Shown here: in pieces, positions 1-10,415 of the stretch
How positions within the stretch are numbered: position 1 is the stretch's first letter
Layout: each line of letters starts with the position of its first letter
From: Sperchopsis tessellata
Lineage: Eukaryota > Arthropoda > Insecta > Coleoptera > Hydrophilidae
Length of the DNA: 30,433 bases
Direction of reading: 5' to 3'
Assembly (NCBI GenBank): GCA_033557685.1
Contig: JAWQRN010000380.1
Location: 1-30,433, forward strand
Notes under the pieces: generated by a model
What the model was told of the DNA's origin: nothing
Databases searched by the model: none
What the model saw: only the letters and a program-made list of their open reading frames with translations
Made by a program: the position numbers and the translations under genes

Positions 1-289
1 ATATACATACAGAGTGTATCTGAAATGCTCGAAATTTCAGGAAATGATTTTATGTATCAAAATAAAGAAGAAAGTTCCAGTCAATATGTATCCTAAAATG
101 CTTCGTTTTCCGTATATATGTCTATAAGTGTTTCTTTTAAATGTTGAATATACTTTGAATAGGTTAAGATATCGAGTTGAAATTCAGTATACGTGTTCAA
201 AAGTGAATTGTTTATAACCTCAACCATCATAACAATAGTAACTTTAACCGCTAAATGTACAGAAAAAACTAAATAAACATAAAAGAAGC

Positions 290-1920
290 CAATATTTCTG
301 CCAAAATGAAGGATTCTAATTAAAATTACTCTTATTTCCTTCTCCACATTGATTTTCGCGAGATTCCTTTTATCACAAAAAATGCCGAAAATCAGCTTCG
401 CATAAATAAGAAGTCGCAAATGTAATTGCAATTCTCCGAGCTTTACCACTAAGGAGTGGATATTCATCTTTTTTTATTTTGTTTTTAACGTATTGTCACA
501 AGACAACTCTTCTTCTGCAGCAGTAAATTCAGACGGAACAGTGGCATTAAATAGATCTTAAATTCCTGCAAATTTATCGATATTATTATTTTGAAAATAT
601 TTCTCAAACCTAGCTGTGGTAAATGTTCTACAAAAATGGATTTCTTACCTCGAGAGAAATCAACTCCATTCGAGGAATTTTCTCAATCGACTTTAAAAGA
701 TGAATGTTGCTTCCTTGGAGCGAGCGATTCAGAGCATCCAGCTTTTCAAACAATTCACGTAAGTATGCTAGTTTTACCAAAAAAATTAATTCTCAAAATG
801 TTCGGTAGACTTGTGTTCCTCCTCTTTAAGAAAAAATATAAATTTTTTGTTGCAGTTAAAACGTACAAGACAATACATTACCACGAGAAAGCCATCGCTG
901 GGTCCTGCAGTACAACAAAGACATGTGTTCGGACCCTATATTCTCACTTATTTTTTAAAAATCTTACTTTAAATGACCTAGTTTTTCATACTATTTCTAC
1001 ATTCGCTACCTAGTCTAAGACCTGGTTCAACGTAGGACCCTGATATTTTGACGCGGGTGCTTCCCTGTGAATAACGCAATGGGTCCACAGTGCTTCAGGA
1101 ACTTTGCTTCGAATAAAATCCTGTAATCCTCCATAACAGCCAAACATGTAACGAGTACCATCAGTACAGACATCAAAGCATATAATCCACTCCCAACTGT
1201 TTTCTGATATAAAAATATCAAGGATCTCGTACAAGCCTTAGCACTATCAGTGATAGTTTTAAAGAAAATAAGATCTACAATGTTATTGCCATCCATAAAC
1301 CGTAGATAGCGAATTAAAAACAAGCATAATTATTATTATCTGTGGTCTCATCCAGCTGCAACCCAAATTCCTTTCCTTTTAATTTTTCAATTAATTAATC
1401 ATTGAGGTCCTCCACTATGCGCTGTATTCTGCGGCTGATTGTGTAACTGGACAAATACACTTTGGAAAGTAGCTTCCCAGCAGACTCACCTATCATAATG
1501 GTCACCATATCTACAGCAGCCGGTAGAATGAGTTCTTCTGCGATTAAATGGGGCTTCTTATATATTGCGATTCTATCTGCTACCTTGTAATTTGCTAGCA
1601 AAACATTGCTTGGGTTTGATGCCTGCTTATAAATACTACCCTTTTGTTGATTTAACTCCTTTAGCTTCTTACTAAGGTAATCACGAGATTAACTAACTAA
1701 TCTGGGATGAGTGGTTTATAAATGGCATTTCAACTTACTTGGTAGCATGTGCTCTGGTTTTGAAACTTTCATACATAGATCTAATTGTTGTATCTCTTCG
1801 GCATTGACTTTTTTCAACATAGAACCTAAGTGCAAGTAGCTGTCATCATGTTTTCGATTTTTACAATTCTTCACATTCTTGTCACTGGTTGACGATGTGC
1901 CGTCTTTTTTTTAACTCTCA
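290..1920 (-). pseudogene. Degenerate hAT-superfamily transposase (BED finger; ZBED5/FAM200/SCAND3-like)
   Basis: Read on the minus strand, fragments follow the order of a BED-finger hAT transposase. Near 1900-1720 there is a decayed zinc finger ending in LPSKLKCHL, a stop, then TTHP. At 1601-1395 comes KKPHLIAEELILPAAVDM and SSYTISRRIQRI. At 1234-1010 are VCTDGTRYMFGC and LWTHCVIHREAPASK, typical of the central catalytic region. At about 920-660 are QRWLSRGNVLS and LNRSLQGSNIHLLKSIEKI. At about 410-320 are FATSYLCEAD, then KINVEKEIRVIL in another frame, which is the C-terminal dimerisation region. Several frameshifts and stops separate these blocks, so it is not functional. The order is intact, so most of one copy is present. 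I found no clear terminal inverted repeats or 8-bp duplication. The family call comes from recognised conserved blocks; the exact subfamily is uncertain. Confidence 0.8.
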
Positions 1921-1927
1921 CAGAGCT

Positions 1928-1928
<1 letters not shown>

Positions 1929-1972
<44 letters not shown>
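1929..1972. repeat. (TA)n microsatellite
   Basis: About 44 bases of uninterrupted TA dinucleotide. It separates the hAT relic from the 5'-truncated LINE and probably arose at or near that junction. Confidence 0.95.
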
Positions 1973-1974
<2 letters not shown>

Positions 1975-4525
1975 AGAAGGTGTAGCCCAGATTATTAAAA
2001 AGGAATTATAAATCAAATAGTGAAATGTCAGTATATATCGGAAATAATGGTAATGGTTAAACTAAAGACAAACAACAAAAAGATAAATGTCGCAGGCATT
2101 TACACACCCGAAAATTGTAAAGCAGAAAGAAGACAGAGAAGATATATATGATGAGCTCCAGAGGGTGATAGACGAGATACCAAAAAACGAAGCAATAATA
2201 ATATTCATCGACTATAACACAAGAGTTGGAGATGAGGTAATACCAGGAATTAAACAAAAATTTAATGAAAACATGCAAAACGACAACGGGGCGCTTATTA
2301 TTAAGATTTTGCGCAAACAACGAATTGAGAAGAAAGAACACATATTTCTATCACAAAGAACAATATAAATACACATAAAAGGATACTAGAGGCAACCGAT
2401 CAATGATAGATTACGTTCTAACAAACAAATAAGCCCACAACATATATTAGAAGAGCCTGTCGACCCCAAACGTAGGAAGTAACTGCTACCTGGTAATGTG
2501 TAAACTAAGGTGGAATATGAAAAGCACAAAGTAAAATCAAAATATGGAATTGGAAAGAAAACTAAGAATAGAAAAGTGAGAAAAGATCAGGATAAACCGA
2601 ATGTATGAAAATAAAGAAAAGTATATTAGAAGCTGCCTATGGAACACTGGGGACTAAGACTATCGAAATAGGAAATAGGAAAACAAAAACACCATGGTTC
2701 ATTGAAGAAATTAAACACAAATACCGTCAAAAGAAATATGCATATCTTGAGTACAGGTGAATCAGGATAGATGAAACCTACCATAAAAGAATAAGAACAG
2801 AAATTCACGAATTAGTAAGAAAATCAAACTATGAGCAGCAAATATAAATGTGGAGGTTTATAAGGCAGCAAAGAAGTGAGATGAAAGAACTAATAGAGTA
2901 CACACATGTTAAGAAAGAACTATGGGCACCATATCTTACACATTAATATAAAAGATAACAGGGTAGCACACGGCCACAAACACCAGTCATAACGATAAAT
3001 CAAGAAACAGCCATATCAGAAGAATACGTAATAGAAGCACTGGGAAAACTGAAGAACCGTAAATCTCCCAGCCAAGACCAGATAGCGAAGAAATAACTGA
3101 AATACGGAGGGCGCTCACTAGTTAAGCAACTTCAAACACTCATACAGAAGATTATTAGATGCAATAGAATCCCAGTCGAATGGAGAACAGCGATAGTTAT
3201 ATTATTGTACAAGAAGGGGGAAGAAGAAGATAACTATAGAGGCATAAATCTATTGAATTGCACACTAAAATTAACAACAAAAATTAACGAGAAAATACAG
3301 CTAGAGGAAGAGCAGCAAAGATTTAGAACTGGGCGTTGACGCACCGATGCTGTATTCATTGTAAGACAAGTAATAGAAAAATCCCTAGAGTACAACATTC
3401 CAGCCTACCTGTGTCTGAAAGACCTAAAGAAGGTTTTCGACAATGTACAAATAGAGGACGTTATTCACCAACTATATAACAGGAATATCACATTAGACCT
3501 AATCAAAACTATCCAGAATGTATACAAAGATAATAAAGTAGTCGCAAGATTAACAGAGGGAATTACAGAACCAATTAAATACGAATTTGGCAAGGAGACT
3601 CTTTAAGCTTTCTCCTATTGAATATTGGCATGGATGAAATATATACATTTGTCAAAGACTTTTAACTTACAACAATACAAGTTCATACAACAACATATTT
3701 TTTCGTAGCGTTGAACATGTCGAATTTTGTGCCTCCTATTGAATATTTTCATGGATGAAATTATAAAGAAAGTTAAAACAAATAAGGGATATAGAATGGG
3801 TAACCGGAAGCTTAAATTCACATGCTACGCGGACGACGCAATAATAAAAGCTGAGACCGAGAACGATCTGCAAAGGCTGCTATGCGAAATCTATAAAATA
3901 GCAAAACAATACAACATGTCAATATCCACCGAAAAAACCAAAATAATAGTAATAGCAATAGAACCGGTCAGATGCAAGCTAGTGATCGAGGACAGACCAA
4001 TAGAAGAGGTGATGGATGGATGTTGACTACCTAGGCATCAAAATATCTAGTGACGGAAAAATCGAGGAAACACCAAATCAACAAGGCAAATAGGATAGCA
4101 AATTCCTCTGCGTTGAAATCAATGCAAGAGTATACCAAAGTGTAATACGACCACTAAGACCTACACAGCCGAAACAAGACCCGATACCAGTGCAACACAA
4201 ATAATGCTGCAATCAGCTGAAATGGGAATACTAAGGAGAGTAACAAACAAGACACTAAGATATAGAGAAAGGAGTGAAGACATAAGGCGCACATGTAACA
4301 TCAGAAAACACCAACCAATAGATAAAAGGAAGAAAAGTGAAATGGGATCAACACATAGGAAGATTGGCAGACTACAGGGTAGTACAGATCGCAAGAGACA
4401 ATTCGTCGAACGGAAGAAGACAGATAGGACGCCCAAGAAAGAGATGGAGCGACGATCTATATACCATGGAAATGGAATTAACAGGCAATGTGCGTAGTTA
4501 AAAGCAGAAAGAAGAAGAAGACACA
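1975..4525 (+). pseudogene. Non-LTR retrotransposon (LINE) ORF2 relic: endonuclease end, reverse transcriptase, C-terminus
   Basis: This is a 5'-truncated, multiply broken LINE. Around 2040-2330 the end of an APE-type endonuclease is visible: NVAGIYTPENCKAERR, then the block with NTRVGDEVIPGIKQKFNEN. MIDYVLTNK follows near 2405. The reverse transcriptase is spread over 3000-3960. It includes ALGKLKNRKSPSQDQIAKK, WRTAIVILLYKKGEEEDNYR, QRFRTGR, AYLCLKDLKKVFDNVQ (the usual catalytic D of this block is degraded) and the intact active-site block CYADDAIIKAETENDLQRLL at 3823-3882. The C-terminal region at 4200-4490 has AEMGILRRVTNKTLRYRERS and GRRQIGRPKKRW, ending in a GAAGAAGAAG-rich tail. Many stops and frameshifts make it inactive. 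Clade (jockey-, R4- or RTE-like) is not assigned. A 92-bp insertion splits the RT before YADD. Confidence 0.85.
3612..3761. repeat. 29-bp direct repeats flanking a 92-bp mariner-derived insert
   Basis: The 29-base segments at 3612-3640 and 3733-3761 match at 27 positions. Both derive from the LINE RT codons for the block that reads LLNIFMDEI in the right copy. The 92 bases between them (3641-3732) match the leader of the mariner at about 5434-5514, ending at the mariner start codon region. Inside the insert one copy has a 10-base length difference (TTCATACAA region). The repeats resemble a target-site duplication but are far longer than the TA expected for mariner. Confidence 0.85.
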
Positions 4526-5337
4526 GTTTATTGCTGCTTAGTAATGACCGATCCATTTTAAAAAATGCATACGTGAATAATTCTTCAAAAATTTTACTTG
4601 ACTTAATCATAACAATATTCAGTTGATCTCTGAAAACAAATTCAACACTAAAACCATGCGAAACCGACATTTATTTATATACGAACACAATGTAGTAGAC
4701 AATTCGAGAAACGTCTAAAATAATCGAGAGACTAGTTTCACGTTATCTAGTGACCATTTACAGAGATTTTCACAAACAGTAACTAAGTGGTTATACCGGC
4801 TTCGCTAGATGTCGGGTCTTTTGACATTGATAAAATTCCTAACCGTTATATGATTTATTTCCATAATATCAACTTTTTAAAAATCGAGGTAGTAAAAAAC
4901 CTGACCTGATTAAGCAAAATGGGTTATATTTTTGAATTCAACATGCACCAAATATAGTAAAAAAAAATTAAACCGCAGACCAGTGTTATCAATGTTAGTT
5001 TTACCGTTAATCTTTTTTTATATTGCTTATCAATATTAGTTTTTTTCCGTGGAAATTTTAGGGCTATTTTCTTTAGCCGTAATCAGTATATCTGATATCT
5101 AATGATAGCGCATGGTTTCTCTTGAGGTGATCTCAAGATGTATAAACAACTGGACGGTAATGTGAACCATGTATTGGTGACAATCAAATGTTTCTTTTGG
5201 TAAAATAAGAATAGTTTGTCTCCTCTCATATTTCTCTAGGTCAAACCAAACTTACCCACCGTGGTTCCAACCTATCATTTGCCGATTTTTGCGTTTGGGT
5301 CTCACAACACTCACTCATTATAATTGACTTTTGCGTT
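4526..5337. other. No recognisable gene
   Basis: AT-rich spacer between the LINE 3' tail and the mariner left end. I see no convincing coding blocks, RNA gene or terminal repeats. A short palindrome lies near 5118-5137 (CTCTTGAGGTGATCTCAAGA). Confidence 0.5.
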
Positions 5338-5339
5338 TA

Positions 5340-6521
5340 CCAGATCTATAATATGAAACCGGAATTTGCTCATGGATGGCTCTAGTTGCTAATATAGTGA
5401 CTGTCAAGCCGCGTCATTGGCGCCATTTTCTTGCGTATACATTTGTCAAAGACTTTTAACTCACAACAATACAACAACATATTTTTTCGTAGCGTTGAAC
5501 GTTGAATTTTGTGCCTGAAAACTACGATTTGCGGACAGCATTGATTTTCTGTTACCATTTTAAGAAAACTGCTGCATAATCGCATAGAATGCTTGTCGAA
5601 GCTTACAGTGAGCCTGCTCTTAGTAAATCACAGTGCTTTGAGTGGTTTAAAAAATTTAAAAGTGGAGATTTTGATGTGAGAAACGAATAAAGTGGAAAAC
5701 CACCGAAAAAGTAGAAAGACGCCGAATTGCAAGCATTGTTGGATGAGGATGACTCTCAAACTCAAAAACAACTCGCTGATCAATTAAATGTGACACGAGA
5801 AGCCGTCTCCATATGTTTGAAAGCTATGGGAAAGATCCAGGGGGTGGAAAAATGGGTTCCACATGAACTGAATGAAAGACAGCAGGAAACTCGAAAAACC
5901 ACTTGCGAAATGCTGCTCGCCAGGTACAAACGAAATTCATTTCACCATCGAATTGTGACTGGCGATGAAAAATGGATATATTTCTAAAATCCTAAGCGTA
6001 AAAGATCATGGGTAACTCCAAGCAAACCAGCAACATCGACTGCAAGGCCAAATCGCTATGGACGGAAGACAATGCCCTGTGTTTGGTGGGATTAGAAGGG
6101 TTTATATCTATTATGAGCTTCTACAACCTGGTGAAACCGTTAAAACCGCTACCGACAACAAATGATGGATTTGAACCAAGCATTGCGTGAACGACCAGAA
6201 TATCAAAGGAGGTAACACAAAGTGATTTTTCTTCTTGATAGTGCACCATCGCACACAATAAAACTGGTCAAGGAAACAATTGAGGCGTTTAGTTGGCAAA
6301 TACTTTCGCATTTGATTTACTTACCAGACTTGGCTCCGATGATTGGTTTGCCTCAAATGAGCAACAGTTTTTTTGGCGTGTCATCCACAAATTTCCAGGG
6401 AGATGAGAAAAATGTGATGCTAGCGATGGGTAATACTATGAATAAAATATTTCTAACCATTTTCATAAAATAAATGTGTATTTTCTATAAAAAAAATTCG
6501 GCTTCATATGTACAGACCTGG
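5340..6521 (+). mobile_element. Mariner transposon, internally deleted, with both terminal inverted repeats
   Basis: The left end (5340-5366) and the reverse complement of the right end (6495-6521) share an imperfect 27-base terminal repeat beginning CCAG(A/G)TCT and containing ATATGAA(A/G)CCG. The left end is preceded by TA, the expected insertion target; the right side reads TG, so that copy of the duplication has probably mutated. Between the ends is one mariner transposase pseudogene, plus strand, from about 5510 to 6472. It lies downstream of nothing host-like and is likely a dead copy. This mariner is also the source family of the fragment at 3641-3732. Confidence 0.88.
5505..6472 (+). 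pseudogene. Mariner transposase pseudogene
   Basis: The protein begins in the NFVPENYDL-like region near 5510, continues through AYSEPALSKSQCFEWFKKFK (5600-5660) and the helix-turn-helix QKQLADQLNVTREAVSICLK (about 5767-5826). The WVPHELNER linker motif is intact near 5850. The first catalytic aspartate is in VTGDEKWIYF (5956-5985). The second is in FLLDSAPSHT (about 6228-6255, normally HDNAPSHT). The third aspartate, expected just after PDLAPSD, is gone: after LPDLAP (about 6323) the sequence jumps to the extreme C-terminal block resembling FFWRGI. That implies a deletion of roughly 100-200 bases. In-frame stops near 5688, 5713 and 5986 also disable it. The family assignment is firm; the subfamily is not determined. 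Confidence 0.88.
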
Positions 6522-6755
6522 TGCACTCAAGCATGCTAATCTCATGTTTTTTTAACTACACGCATAAGTTCTTCTACGTTACAAAAAAGTTTGCTCGACT
6601 TCTTTCTCTCTTTGGTGCATTTCGAAGCTGCAAAAGCACGTATTTTTCGAGTACGCTACGAAGTTTGAGATGCATTAATTTATCTGTTTAAATACTCACT
6701 ATATATCGAGCATGTCCATCTTTAGGGTTTCCAATATAGTTTTACCCTCAGTGTA
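6522..6755. other. No recognisable gene
   Basis: Short AT-rich spacer between the mariner right end and the LINE endonuclease fragment. Nothing identifiable. Confidence 0.5.
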
Positions 6756-6990
6756 CTTCACTCATGCCCAAGATATCAAAGTCGAGCATATTCATTTCCT
6801 GAACAACGTTTCTCAATTTCCCAGCCGATATAGGCAATGAACATTCCATGTTGTGATTATCATGGGTTTCCTCCGTCTATTGTGGATAAGGCGCATATTT
6901 TCTGCCTGATTGTGAGAGCTAGTTCCCGCATGTACGTGGCTGATCGCAAATTTTATACCGCCAGTTCCGGAAACTACTGGGCAGCTTCAG
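6756..6990 (-). pseudogene. LINE endonuclease N-terminal fragment
   Basis: Minus-strand translation gives RRRKPMIITTWNV at about 6870-6830 and, after a frameshift, GKLRNVVQEMNMLDFDILGM followed by SEVH near 6815-6757. This is the start of the APE-type endonuclease of many insect LINEs, where a TWNVRT motif is followed within about 30 residues by an ILG(I/M)SEVRW motif. The glutamate of SEV is a metal-binding residue in the family. Only the first 45 or so residues are recognisable, with one frameshift, so it is a fragment. It is opposite in strand to the LINE at 1975-4525 and may or may not belong to the same family. Sequence up to about 7200 could be 5' leader of the same element but has no diagnostic motif. 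Confidence 0.65.
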
Positions 6991-7299
6991 CTACTACCAG
7001 ATCGTATGCCGGTTTCATTATTACATCGATTTACTATCATGATGGTTTACTAAGGGTATAATTGCGGTATGGAGGGCCCCCAGTTACTTCCGACCTTAGT
7101 TTTCAGCTGCCCGTTATATGGAGAATTGACGCTGTTGATAACCGTTCTACTGGAGTCAGCCGCAATTTGTTAGTATTGGTCCGCCACCTGGGGAAGCTCC
7201 AGATGGAGACGCAACAATCCCATCAGTGAATAATACAACTAATAGAAACTACAAATGTATGCTGTTATTGTAAAATATGCACTTTAAAAATAGTTTAAA

Positions 7300-7440
7300 G
7301 GCCCCCTAGACTATCAATATTATTGTGCAATATTTAGTATTGACCAATAATATTAATCATATGTAGGTTATATTGATAGGTTGTGCAATATATTGTGACA
7401 ATCAAATGTTGCTTGAAATATATTGAACAATAAGCAAAAT
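7300..7440. repeat. AT-rich palindrome cluster, possible MITE end
   Basis: Begins with GGCCCCCTAGACTATCAATA, a GC-rich border unlike its surroundings, followed by repeated TATTGTGCAATA palindromes and AATAATATTAAT-like runs. The layout suggests a truncated miniature inverted-repeat element. No matching right end was found. Confidence 0.35.
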
Positions 7441-7989
7441 TTTAACTGTCTTTGGATGTTATTGCGTTATATTAGTTACATGTAGCATTGGCATAAGATT
7501 CGAAGGTAAACACATGTGTGCCAACAAAAACGAAGAGAGAGCATTCTTAATTGAATGCATTCAACTTTACAAAACTTCACCGGTGTTGAAATGTTAAAAC
7601 ACGTGAATATAACAAAATATATTTTAAAAAATGATCGTTTGATGTCCTGAAACAAGCAAAGCAGAGGTGAAAGAATATATAACTCCTTACCGACGAATTG
7701 TAACTAAGAATTAAAAAAATAAACGATTTCACACGTAGCAGCGCTAAAACAGAAGGTATCGAAAAACCTAGTTTATGGTGTTTTAGTGAAATGAGTTTCC
7801 TTGTAGATGAGGCAAGTGGGGAAGCACTTTATCAAATGTGTGTTATCAAATCTAAGCGAAGAAAGTTTTGATAATCCTTTGATTCCTTAACTCTTACATC
7901 TTTCGGTAAATTCTAGTGGGTATGTATTTGTCTTTCATAAATCAATTCTTCATCCATATTCTGTTCTTCTTTTTTCTTTTACATAAAGG
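7441..7989. other. No recognisable gene
   Basis: AT-rich sequence without coding blocks, RNA genes or terminal repeats that I can recognise. Confidence 0.5.
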
Positions 7990-8132
7990 CCACTAGGGCT
8001 GGGTCGTGAGATCGATCTTCAATCAAAGATCGATTTTAAAAATGTGATCGAAGGATTGATCTTAACAAAACGCAAGTTCGACGGATTAAGGATCGATTTT
8101 GATCAAAAATCGATCTTGCTACAAAGGCTGAT
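7990..8132. repeat. GATCGAT-rich repeat, hAT-type MITE fragment
   Basis: Starts near AGGGCTGGG, a border commonly seen at the ends of hAT-derived MITEs, then carries at least five ATCGAT/GATCGA words in 110 bases. One perfect-looking hairpin lies at about 8091-8116, with GGATCGATTTT and AAAATCGATC arms around GATC. No matching right terminus is visible, so it is probably one end only. Confidence 0.4.
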
Positions 8133-8935
8133 TTTGATCTAACATCCATCTGCCACAAATTTGATTATTCTATTTATAAACACAATCATGCAATCATTAC
8201 CTACGTATTGTGCAGTGACATGACAAACAAAAAAAAATGTGATATAAGTCTATCTCCTTGGCACATATATAGCGGGCTACATGAATTAACAGATTTGCAT
8301 CTTATTAAATGTAATAGACTTCCACGGTTAGTATCTGTATGAATGTTGTTTCCGGGTGGAAACCGTGTAGAGGCTCTGACAAGTCCCTGCAATATTTACT
8401 TTATTAGATGTTTTAATATTTTGTCCCTTTTTGAATTATTTTATGATTTTCTTTCAGTTATTGCGTTGGAATAAATGTATTCAAATAAAAATAAAAGTAT
8501 TAATTAAACGGCAAAAGAGCCCTTAAGCTACATTTATGTTATCCTTATATGTTAAGAAAAGTGATAGCCAAACCTTAAATCAACTTCAACCTGCAAACCA
8601 AATTTTCTCACCAAAGAAGAGAACAGCAGAGTGTCATCATTAAACGCCAAATAGAGATTCCTTTGGATTATTTCACGATGTCATCTGAAACAGAATTGGA
8701 GAACTTAATACTTCGAGCGATCCATTTTTACACAATGAAGACTAGAAAATACAATAAATGTATGGAGATCTTCATGGAAGAAGAAAAGTAGCCTAAGCTA
8801 GAGCAATATCAAACGAATAGTATTCCATCAACGTATAGGTAAAAAGAGTGGCAAAAACACAAAGAAGAGCACATGTGACTCTTAGAAATTGTATATAGCA
8901 AATGGTCAATAATGAAAGTCTGAGAAACACTGGAA
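8133..8935. other. No confidently assigned gene
   Basis: AT-rich to about 8560. From 8560 to 8935 base composition is more even and may be the degraded continuation of the minus-strand LINE at 8940-9260, but I could not align it to RT blocks. Confidence 0.4.
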
Positions 8936-8939
8936 TTTG

Positions 8940-9260
8940 ACGGTAACAACCTCGATTACTCATCAGATATCCCGACCATCTGTGACCTGCCTCTTAAATA
9001 GTTACAGAAAAACCTACATGGAGAGGTCAATGTACAAACACAGTATACAATTGCTAATTATAATGGACTCAAGACTATGAATTATAACATCGTTTACGAA
9101 GCTAAGTGCAGAGGAGCAGCTACACTTTGTCCGGAAACCGAATTGTGTAAAAGCGAGTATTAAACTTTTGTAGATGAAAAAAAGTCGACTAGCAACAACT
9201 TTCTCCAGATTTTTTTAAACAGGAGACATATTACAGATAGGGTGAATATTCTTAAGCCAA
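8940..9260 (-). pseudogene. LINE reverse-transcriptase fragment (CR1/jockey-like)
   Basis: On the minus strand one frame reads DWLKNIHPICNMSPV, a stop, then NLEKVVASRLF, FTQFGFRTKCSCSSALSFVN, DVIIHSLESIIISNCILCL and YIDLS. This corresponds to RT blocks where PISxLPxxSKxFEKVV is followed by QFGFR and then the LDLSKAFD catalytic block. QFGFR is intact. The catalytic aspartate block is interrupted directly after YIDLS. The fragment is about 105 codons with one stop; upstream and downstream parts of the element are not recognisable. It is clearly a different LINE from the one at 1975-4525, which has a divergent QRFRTGR at the equivalent position. Confidence 0.7.
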
Positions 9261-9264
9261 TCAC

Positions 9265-10017
9265 ACACAATACATTTGATTAGTCGGAAACGCAAATTAT
9301 AAAATACAGGAGTATCTATATGTTTGTAATAACCGTTATTACCAAGTTTAGTTAAATAGTAAGAAAATAACCTTTTCAGTGTCGGCAACGGCAAAAGTGA
9401 AAAATATAAATTCAAAAGTGACATCTTCTCTTAAATGTGACGAAGGAATTGATCATCTGGTACTCTACCCACAGTAGTAATATTCACATAATGAGAATTT
9501 GAGCCATTAGCTACGTCAAATTTGCTAAAGTTTTTTAACAGGACGAATCGACGATGTAACAAGATTTATTTAACATTTATATTAATCCCACGAGCTTACC
9601 ATGACTTGGCAGCACTTTAACCCTCAGGGAAAGCATTCTTCGAATAGTTGGGATGGATGGGTACGGAGATGTAAGTGGATGACTCAAATCCCCCGAAATT
9701 AATATTTATACTATTAAAAATGTCCTCAAACCGAACTTTAGTTATAAATACTCGACAGACGATAGAGGTTCGTTAAATTTATTTAATATTTGAATGTTAA
9801 GCCTGTATCGCAAAATATATCTTACAACCTTTTTGTAAACAAATCGTAAAACAACCTATTTTGTTAAAAACGTTCGGCAGAAAAATCAGCATCATGAGAA
9901 AATACGCTCTTTCATGGTGTTTCAGTAAAGAATCAAAATTGAATGCAATTGTTTTTTTTATTTTTTACCCAGGTAGTATTATGTGACGAATATGTTTCGT
10001 TAAATAAACTGTTGAAC
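9265..10017. other. No recognisable gene
   Basis: AT-rich spacer. No RNA gene, promoter or transposon border that I can support. Confidence 0.5.
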
Positions 10018-10178
10018 GTATAACGTTACTAAGAAGTTTTTGCTTCCTTGGCCTTGACCGCACATGAATGTATTATTTTGATATTTGATTAAATCAAATC
10101 TCGAGCAAATTTTCTGAGTCAATTCATTAAATACAGAAATCAAATATGCATGGAAAAATTTGGGAACAAGCCGAAATT

Positions 10179-10223
10179 GCAGTGGACACCGTGTTTCTGT
10201 CATTAAGACGTCATCAGCACTGC
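10179..10223 (-). ncRNA. Hammerhead ribozyme-like motif, type I with very short stem III
   Basis: Read 5' to 3' on the minus strand the 45 bases divide as follows. GCAGUG is the 5' strand of stem I. CUGAUGA is the invariant core. CGUC, loop UUAAU and GACA form stem II (GUC pairs with GAC; the base of the stem is a C-A mismatch). GAA is core. ACA, loop CGG and UGU form a 3-bp stem III, with the required A15.1-U16.1 pair. C is the cleavage-site base (GUC triplet). CACUGC pairs perfectly with the 5' stem I strand. All core nucleotides I can map to the hammerhead consensus are present; the weak point is the 10.1-11.1 mismatch. Short-stem-III hammerheads are known from Penelope-like elements and often act as dimers. 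Activity is inferred, not shown. Confidence 0.65.
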
Positions 10224-10370
10224 TCTTGTTAGTAATTAGCTGTACCGACGTACGAATACATATTTGATTTCTTGTATACATGCTTTAAGATCGTGAGTAA
10301 GCATATTACGAGAGGTATCGGAAAGTTTCAATGTTGAAACATTGAATCATGCAGGTAATTACAAACAAGA

Positions 10371-10415
10371 GCAATGCTGATGGCGTCTTAATGACAGAAA
10401 TACGGTGTCAACTGC
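10371..10415 (+). ncRNA. Degenerate hammerhead-like motif, inverted partner of the one at 10179-10223
   Basis: Plus-strand counterpart in the right arm. It keeps CUGAUG but has G instead of the last core A (A9). GAAA, the GUC/GAC stem II, a weak stem III (AUA with UGU) and the GUC triplet remain. Stem I is broken (GCAAUG versus AACUGC). Probably inactive. Confidence 0.5.

Noticed and set aside
591..1013. Plus-strand 140-codon open frame with a GTAAGT donor and TTTTTGTTGCAG acceptor, looking like two exons
   Set aside because: The opposite strand encodes clear hAT transposase blocks (RWLSRGNVLS, LNRSLQGSNIHLLKSIEKI) across the same bases, so the plus frame is an antisense shadow and the splice signals are chance.
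4161..4670. Minus-strand 169-codon frame rich in hydrophobic residues
   Set aside because: It is antisense to the LINE C-terminal region (RRVTNKTLRYRERS and RPKKRW); the leucine/serine-rich product is a composition effect.
6837..7061. Plus-strand 74-codon frame as a small gene
   Set aside because: The minus strand of its first half encodes the LINE endonuclease start (ITTWNV and ILGMSEVH nearby); the plus frame has no family resemblance.
5175..7412. Shared word TGACAATCAAATGTT at about 5178 and 7397 as repeat ends
   Set aside because: Similarity stops within about 20 bases on either side, so chance or a very old repeat cannot be told apart.
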